From the NCBI GenBank assembly GCA_007128085.1, contig SKYC01000363.1, positions 1 to 10,481 on the forward strand: a stretch of DNA of 10,481 bases, in the 5' to 3' direction. The translations under genes were made by a program, and so were the position numbers. The notes beneath the pieces were generated by a model. That model had not been told where the DNA came from, did no database searches, and was given only the letters and a program-made list of their open reading frames with translations. Positions 5,924-10,481 of this stretch are shown piece by piece; within the stretch, counting starts at the first letter, position 1; each line of letters begins with the position of its first letter. The stretch comes from Saprospiraceae bacterium (GTDB taxonomy: Bacteria; Bacteroidota; Bacteroidia; Chitinophagales; Saprospiraceae).

Positions 5924-7984
5924 ATGAAAATGAAAAAAACGGTACTCAGTCTTATCCTCTTCACATTTTTAGTTGTCGGGCTCATTCCCGAACAGTCCAA
6001 TGCTCAGGAGTTTACTCCATGGCATGTAGCCACTACCGAATCGGTCAGAGCTTTACAAATTTCGGATGATGGCAACTACATTGCATACATTCTCGCCACA
6101 CCGGCCAATCCCCTTCTTGAAAACACCACTGCAAGCACACATCTTTTTGTGATGGACACAGAGAGTGGAGAAGTGAGAGAAATAAATGCACCGGGAAACG
6201 TGGGGGGACTGGCCTTTAGGCCACAATACGAAACCTTTACCGTAACCACGCGCTTTGAAGATGACCCGACAAATTCTCTTGCAGAAGTGTGCCTGAATTC
6301 GGAAAGTGTAAAAAAATTATTTTCCTTCAACACCTCTATTATCGGGTATCAGTGGAATCCCGACGGGCAACAAATCGCCTTCACAGCCAATTTACCGGTA
6401 GCCACTCAGGAATCTCCCCTGCCCTACCGCCCGGAAGTCTTTGAGGAGGGACTCGTCAATCGGAAAGCCTGGATTGCCAATGTCAACTCCACCTGGCCGA
6501 ACATTAAAAAAGTGGATGTATCTGGTTCCACATATATCATTGAATGGAGCCCGGATGGTAAAAAACTGGCATTGTCGACCGCCCCTACTCCCCATGTAGA
6601 CGATATGTTTATGTATCAGAGAGTGCGAATTGCCGATGGACATACCGGGCAGGTACTTAACAAAATAGACAATCAGGGAAAAATCGTTCAAATCCGATGG
6701 AGTCCCGACGGAGAGACACTCGCCCTTTTGGCGGGCAATGACCTGCACGACCTCATCGCCGGCAGGATAATGATAACCGATGCAACTGGTGGGGAACCTT
6801 TCAATATCTATCCCGACTACCTCGGCAAATTTGAATCCATAGAATGGGTAGAGGAGGATAAGATCGTCGTATTGGCCAGTGAAAGTACTTCCCGGGTTTA
6901 CGGCCATATAACACCCGATGGCAGTAATTACGACAAAAAAGTCGTCGGGGAAGACCTGGCAATGACCAGCTACAGTCGCTCGAATAACGGTGATGTAGCC
7001 TTTGTGGCCTCTCGTCCCGATCATCCCGCTGAAGTATACCATTTAAAAAGCGGACAAACTCAACCGCAAAGGGTTACGCATCACAATAATTGGTTGAGCG
7101 ATTTGAAGCTCGGCCAACAAAAAGTAGTATCGTACCCGGCCAGAGATGAAGCGTTCGATATAGATGGCCTGCTCATACTGCCGTCCGATTACGAAGAGGG
7201 AAAAAGTTACCCCCTCATAGTCATGGTTCACGGTGGTCCGGAGGCACATTACTCCAATGGATGGCTGACCAATTATTCGATGCCGGGACAACTGGGTGCC
7301 TCTAAGGGATTTGCAGTGTTTTATCCCAATTACCGGGGAAGTACCGGAAGGGGTATCGAGTTCATCATGTCGAGCCAAATGGATCTATCCGGAAAAGAAT
7401 TTGACGATGTGGTTGACGGGGTCGATTATTTGATTGAGCGTGGAATTGCAGACCCCGATCGCGTTGGAGTGACCGGTGGTTCATACGGTGGTTACGCAAC
7501 CGCATGGATGTCTACTTATTACTCCGACCGGTTTGCTGCCGGAGTCATGTTCGTGGGGATCAGCAACAATATTTCAAAATGGGGGACCAGCGACATCCCG
7601 GAAGAACTCTACCTGGTCCACTCTCGAAAAAGGCTGTGGGAAGACTGGATGGACAATCTAAAGAGAAGTCCTATATACTACGTCGATCGCTCTCAAACCC
7701 CTCTGCTTATTATGCACGGGAAAGAAGATACCCGCGTTCATCCCGGACAATCCCTCGAACTTTACAGACATTTGGTGGTCAGAAAGCCGGAAGTTCCCGT
7801 CCGCCTGGTTTGGTATCCGGGAGAAGGCCATGGGAACCGCAATGCCACCTCTCAATTTGATTACAACCTGAGGCTGATGGAGTGGTTTGAACGATTTTTA
7901 ATTCTTCAAGAAGACGGTTTACCGGACAAAAACATTCAACTTGAAGGATTGGGAATCCCTGAAAATAAGCTGCGTTCTCAATAA
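5924..7984 (+). CDS. secreted S9-family (prolyl oligopeptidase) serine peptidase
   Basis: A 686-residue serine peptidase of family S9, which cleaves short peptides, often dipeptidyl- or acylaminoacyl-peptides. The N-terminus MKMKKTVLSLILFTFLVVGL ending SNAQ is a signal peptide with probable cleavage after A27, so it acts outside the cytoplasm. The N-terminal half is a beta-propeller with TolB/PD40-like repeats, seen as WNPDG (W144), WSPDG (W208) and WSPDG (W259). The C-terminal half is an alpha/beta hydrolase: HGGP at 436-439 (oxyanion region), nucleophile S520 in GGSYGGYA, D602 in HGKEDTRV and H636 in GEGHGNR. All three catalytic residues are present, so it should be active. Start could be the first ATG or the ATG at 5930; both keep the signal peptide. 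No type IX secretion C-terminal domain is evident; the protein ends at NKLRSQ. The exact specificity cannot be read from the sequence. Confidence 0.93.
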   Translation: MKMKKTVLSLILFTFLVVGLIPEQSNAQEFTPWHVATTESVRALQISDDGNYIAYILATPANPLLENTTASTHLFVMDTESGEVREINAPGNVGGLAFRPQYETFTVTTRFEDDPTNSLAEVCLNSESVKKLFSFNTSIIGYQWNPDGQQIAFTANLPVATQESPLPYRPEVFEEGLVNRKAWIANVNSTWPNIKKVDVSGSTYIIEWSPDGKKLALSTAPTPHVDDMFMYQRVRIADGHTGQVLNKIDNQGKIVQIRWSPDGETLALLAGNDLHDLIAGRIMITDATGGEPFNIYPDYLGKFESIEWVEEDKIVVLASESTSRVYGHITPDGSNYDKKVVGEDLAMTSYSRSNNGDVAFVASRPDHPAEVYHLKSGQTQPQRVTHHNNWLSDLKLGQQKVVSYPARDEAFDIDGLLILPSDYEEGKSYPLIVMVHGGPEAHYSNGWLTNYSMPGQLGASKGFAVFYPNYRGSTGRGIEFIMSSQMDLSGKEFDDVVDGVDYLIERGIADPDRVGVTGGSYGGYATAWMSTYYSDRFAAGVMFVGISNNISKWGTSDIPEELYLVHSRKRLWEDWMDNLKRSPIYYVDRSQTPLLIMHGKEDTRVHPGQSLELYRHLVVRKPEVPVRLVWYPGEGHGNRNATSQFDYNLRLMEWFERFLILQEDGLPDKNIQLEGLGIPENKLRSQ

Positions 7985-8045
7985 TCTCATTGCTTATAAA
8001 GTTATAACTGGAAATAATTCCACTTTTACTAAAACTGAAATTCCT

Positions 8046-8681
8046 ATGATTGATTTTCCCAATTATTTTTCGGGCCTGACAGTCATCGGTCTCACCGCAG
8101 TTGCTGTTTTGATGTTTTCCCGTTGCGACCAGCCGATGGATGTCACCTCCGAAGACGAGGTTTTCCCTTACCTTTTGCCCTCCGAATTGTATTGTCCGCA
8201 GGGCCATGTGGCGTACGACAGTGTTTCTGTTTTAAAATACGATGACGGGGAATTGTTTTCGGTCAGCTTTTTTTCCGATACCATACGTAATGGAGTGGAA
8301 GTTTTTTTTCATAAAAACGGGGAAATCATGTCTAAAAAGTACTACTGCATGGGAAAGGTTATTGGCAGATTTCAACGATTTTACGAGGACGGAAGTCTGC
8401 AGAGCACAGGCAACCACCGCGGTGGGGCGATGGATGGCATCTGGAAATACTATTACCCCAACGGTCAACTGAGGGAAGTCGTCAATTTCAGAGAAAACCG
8501 CGAATACGGTCCATTTAGAGAATACTACCCTTCCGGAACTTTAAAGACCCGGGGCTTTTATGTTGAACCCGACAGAGAACAGGGCCTTTTGACCCTCTAC
8601 CGCGAAGATGGCACTATTAAAAGATTGATGGATTGCAATAATGGAATTTGTAATACCATTTATGAACCGTCGGAAAGTTGA
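8046..8681 (+). CDS. MORN-variant (YwqK-type) repeat protein, probable envelope protein
   Basis: A 211-residue protein with five copies of a roughly 24-residue MORN-variant unit: FFHKNGEIMSKKYY (from about 87), FYEDGSLQSTGNH (112), YYPNGQLREVVNF (136), YYPSGTLKTRGFY (160) and LYREDGTIKRLMDC (184). Such proteins are often named YwqK-family antitoxin, but no toxin gene is adjacent and that name is not support for a toxin-antitoxin role. The N-terminus holds a hydrophobic segment (about 11-24) followed by RC at 26-27. This resembles a lipoprotein signal with C27 as lipid site, although R at -1 is unusual; it may instead be a membrane anchor. The frame is open from 7941, overlapping the S9 gene, but the start at ATG 8046 places the hydrophobic segment at the N-terminus. 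It lies 61 bases after the S9 gene with no terminator between them, so cotranscription is possible. The function is unknown. Confidence 0.8.
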   Translation: MIDFPNYFSGLTVIGLTAVAVLMFSRCDQPMDVTSEDEVFPYLLPSELYCPQGHVAYDSVSVLKYDDGELFSVSFFSDTIRNGVEVFFHKNGEIMSKKYYCMGKVIGRFQRFYEDGSLQSTGNHRGGAMDGIWKYYYPNGQLREVVNFRENREYGPFREYYPSGTLKTRGFYVEPDREQGLLTLYREDGTIKRLMDCNNGICNTIYEPSES

Positions 8682-8688
8682 CAGGGAG

Positions 8689-8718
8689 TTGTAACTTTGT
8701 CCAGTTGCGATACTTTTA
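8689..8718 (+). promoter_or_regulatory. candidate promoters for porQ
   Basis: Two overlapping candidates are seen. TTG (8689-8691), a 19-base spacer and TACTTTTA (8711-8718) match the consensus except for the last base. TAACTTTG (8692-8699) matches the -7 element exactly but has no -33 TTG at a suitable distance. Either would give a short leader of about 15-35 bases before ATG 8740. Confidence 0.4.
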
Positions 8719-8739
8719 GATTTTAATAATCTTTTGCGA

Positions 8740-9807
8740 ATGAGAAAAGGGGTGTTTAAGCTGACCTGGGTTTTATGCGTTGTCCTATTTGCCTCTGAAA
8801 TAAGTCAGGCACAAAGTGGCGGCCGGCAAGTTTATCAGTTTCTGAATCTACCCGGTTCAGCCAGAGTACTGGCACTCGGTGGCTATCAACCCAACCTTTC
8901 TGACAAGGACATCAATCTGCTGTACGAAAACCCCGCAGCGGGCAATGAGCACCACCACCACGCCCTCAGTTTCAATCACAGTTTTTATCACACCGGAATT
9001 CAATTCGGGTATGCCACTTATGGGTATCACCTTGAAAAAAGTGGAATCACCCTCACCGGTGGAGTGCGGTACATCGATTACGGAACCTTTCAACAAACCA
9101 ATGAACTGGGTGAGGAGATCGGTGAATTCGATGCCTCAGAACTGGCCGTAGGTTTTACAGCGAGCAGACAAATCTACGACCGACTCAGCTTGGGCGCGAG
9201 TGTTCGATACGTACAATCGGGGTTTGAGACTTATGTCAGCACCGGACTTTTATTTGACGTCGGGGCACTATACGAAATCGAAGAAGAAAATATCTTTATC
9301 TCACTGGTACTTAAAAATGCAGGCTTTCAATTCCAACCCTTTTTTGAAAGCTCAGAACCCGTTCCCTTCGACATCCGGGCGGGTATTTCAAAAAGGCTGG
9401 AGCACCTTCCGTTTCGATTTTCTGTAACTGCCCACAATTTGCACCGATGGGACATTAATTACGACGATCCCTCCCAGGTCAGCAGCTCGCTCTTGTTCGG
9501 CGAAGAAGAGGAAGAAGATCCCAGGTTCAGTGCTGTGGATAACTTTTTCAGGCACCTCATTTTCAGCGGTGAATTTTATCTTGGGGCGGAAGAGCAATTT
9601 CACCTTCGCCTGGCTTACAACCACTTGCTGGCCAAAGAACTCTCTCTTTCTGACACCCGTGTTTTCAGCGGTATATCCCTTGGTGTTGGATTCAACATCC
9701 ACCGCTTCAGAATTGATTACGGATTTGGGCGCTATCATACCGGAGCCAATGCCCACAAATTTAGCATCAGTACAAACATCTCTGAATTCACCCGTTCCAT
9801 CCTCTGA
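8740..9807 (+). CDS. porQ: type IX secretion system protein PorQ
   Basis: A 355-residue outer-membrane beta-barrel protein of the type IX secretion system, specific to Bacteroidota. PorQ belongs to the attachment complex with PorU, PorV and PorZ, which trims secreted cargo and links it to the cell surface; PorQ holds PorZ at the membrane. The mature N-terminus GGRQVYQFLNLPGSARVLALGG is the family signature, and alternating barrel strands continue to the end (FSGISLGVGFNIHRFRIDYGFG). A signal peptide ends SQA-QSG, with cleavage after A24. ATG 8740 is chosen; the frame opens six bases earlier at a TTG that has no support. Unusual local features are a histidine cluster (H71-H74, H80, H84) and an acidic run E255-D260 that probably lies in a loop. 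It is convergent with prmC. No other T9SS gene is in the window, which is normal, as T9SS genes are scattered. Confidence 0.92.
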   Translation: MRKGVFKLTWVLCVVLFASEISQAQSGGRQVYQFLNLPGSARVLALGGYQPNLSDKDINLLYENPAAGNEHHHHALSFNHSFYHTGIQFGYATYGYHLEKSGITLTGGVRYIDYGTFQQTNELGEEIGEFDASELAVGFTASRQIYDRLSLGASVRYVQSGFETYVSTGLLFDVGALYEIEEENIFISLVLKNAGFQFQPFFESSEPVPFDIRAGISKRLEHLPFRFSVTAHNLHRWDINYDDPSQVSSSLLFGEEEEEDPRFSAVDNFFRHLIFSGEFYLGAEEQFHLRLAYNHLLAKELSLSDTRVFSGISLGVGFNIHRFRIDYGFGRYHTGANAHKFSISTNISEFTRSIL

Positions 9808-9816
9808 TCAACCTAC

Positions 9817-10481
9817 TCATACTGCTCTGTAACCCACTGCCTTTAAAACTCTTTTTTTACCCTGCATATCGATCAGGATCTCCACATCCTCAAAATGTCC
9901 AACATACAGGTCTCTTACCTCCCCTGCATTGAATTCATTGAGTTCCAGAAAAACGTGTCCACCCACAACAAGAATTTCCGGAAGCAATTCCCGTATCCTT
10001 TTGTAAAAAACAAGCGGATCGTCACCCCCCGGAAAAAGGGCCATCTTCGGCTCGTGATTTAAAGTCGCCGGGGACATCCATTTTACTTCATTCTTTTTGA
10101 TGTACGGGGGATTGGAAACCAAAATATCCAGGGCGGGGATTTCAGTCCTGAATGGGTTCGACTCGAGAATATCCAAACAGCTGAACGACACTCCCGCCGC
10201 GTATTTTTCGCGGTTTTTCTGTGCCACTTTCAAGGCCTCTTCGGAAACATCCACCGCCAACACATGAGCATTGGGTCTTTTCAATGCAAGCACTACGGCA
10301 ATACATCCGCTGCCGGTTCCAATGTCCAATATCCGGGGGCGGTCAATTTTTGGGATTACTTTCAGTAATTCGTACACCAATTCTTCGGTTTCGGGTCGCG
10401 GAATCAGAACAGAGGGAGATACTTCAAATTCATATCCGTAAAAGTGGGCCCGCGAGGTGACGTATTGCACCGGTTCACCAC
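9817..10481 (-). CDS. prmC: peptide chain release factor N5-glutamine methyltransferase, 3' part
   Basis: This enzyme methylates the glutamine of the GGQ motif in release factors RF1 and RF2 using S-adenosylmethionine. The visible part begins inside GEPVQYVTSRAHFYGYEF, a conserved core segment; the codon at 10470-10468 is an internal valine (GTG), so the gene continues beyond the right edge and its N-terminal domain is missing. PRPETEELV follows, then the SAM-binding motif ILDIGTGSGCIAVVLA and the catalytic NPPY motif in DILVSNPPYI. A prmC/HemK assignment is firm because of the NPPY plus RPETEELV combination. The stop codon is 9 bases from the porQ stop on the other strand, and no terminator is visible between the two. 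The C-terminus ends VLKAVGYRAV. Confidence 0.95.
   Translation of the reverse strand, partial: GEPVQYVTSRAHFYGYEFEVSPSVLIPRPETEELVYELLKVIPKIDRPRILDIGTGSGCIAVVLALKRPNAHVLAVDVSEEALKVAQKNREKYAAGVSFSCLDILESNPFRTEIPALDILVSNPPYIKKNEVKWMSPATLNHEPKMALFPGGDDPLVFYKRIRELLPEILVVGGHVFLELNEFNAGEVRDLYVGHFEDVEILIDMQGKKRVLKAVGYRAV

Noticed and set aside
6392..7042. A 216-codon minus-strand frame opposite the S9 peptidase
   Set aside because: Antisense to a conserved coding region, no promoter or ribosome binding site, and no recognisable motif.
7941..8045. N-terminal extension of the MORN-variant protein
   Set aside because: It would overlap the S9 gene and would bury the hydrophobic signal segment 45 residues in; ATG 8046 fits better.
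8046..8681. A toxin-antitoxin system
   Set aside because: The YwqK family name suggests it, but no toxin-like gene is adjacent on either side.

Overview
The window looks like ordinary core chromosome of a member of the Bacteroidota. The evidence is a PorQ protein of the type IX secretion system, a DUF3109 cysteine-rich protein, a gcvH gene followed by a VanZ-type gene, and several intergenic matches to the Bacteroidota promoter (TTG, about 20 bases, TAnnTTTG). Ribosome binding sites are weak or absent, which also fits the phylum. The citrate synthase is the mitochondrial-like type, which I associate with Cytophagales and Saprospirales-like lineages; placement below phylum is inference. I see no phage, insertion sequence, CRISPR array, tRNA or rRNA.

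Layout, left to right. Positions 1-2275 read on the minus strand: the 5' end of a VanZ-family membrane protein running off the left edge, then gcvH (lipoyl carrier H protein), a strong hairpin terminator, and a citrate synthase. Positions 2276-2431 hold a compact divergent promoter region in which the citrate synthase promoter and the DUF3109 promoter interlock, with their two -7 boxes forming an inverted repeat. From 2432 to 9807 genes read on the plus strand: DUF3109; a gap of about 400 bases with a G-rich patch; a possible 31-residue small ORF; a 703-residue PpiD/SurA-type peptidyl-prolyl isomerase followed by a textbook terminator; a secreted S9-family peptidase; a MORN-variant (YwqK-type) repeat protein; and porQ. 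The 5' truncated gene at the right edge is prmC on the minus strand, convergent with porQ and 9 bases from it.

The genes mostly serve separate core jobs: one-carbon metabolism (gcvH), the TCA cycle (citrate synthase), envelope protein folding (PpiD), extracytoplasmic peptide breakdown (S9 peptidase), cell-surface attachment of secreted proteins (PorQ) and release-factor methylation (prmC). The plus-strand run from ppiD to porQ has an envelope theme, but the terminator after ppiD and separate promoter candidates argue against one operon.

Start codons needed correction in several places. The longest citrate synthase frame begins at a TTG that lies inside the promoter; the likely start is a second TTG at 2275, which gives a 436-residue protein whose first catalytic histidine falls at residue 274, as in mature pig citrate synthase. 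PorQ should start at ATG 8740 and the MORN protein at ATG 8046. I did not find a clearly novel system. The points most worth checking are the interlocked promoters, the small ORF with its hairpin before ppiD, and the patch at 184-306.
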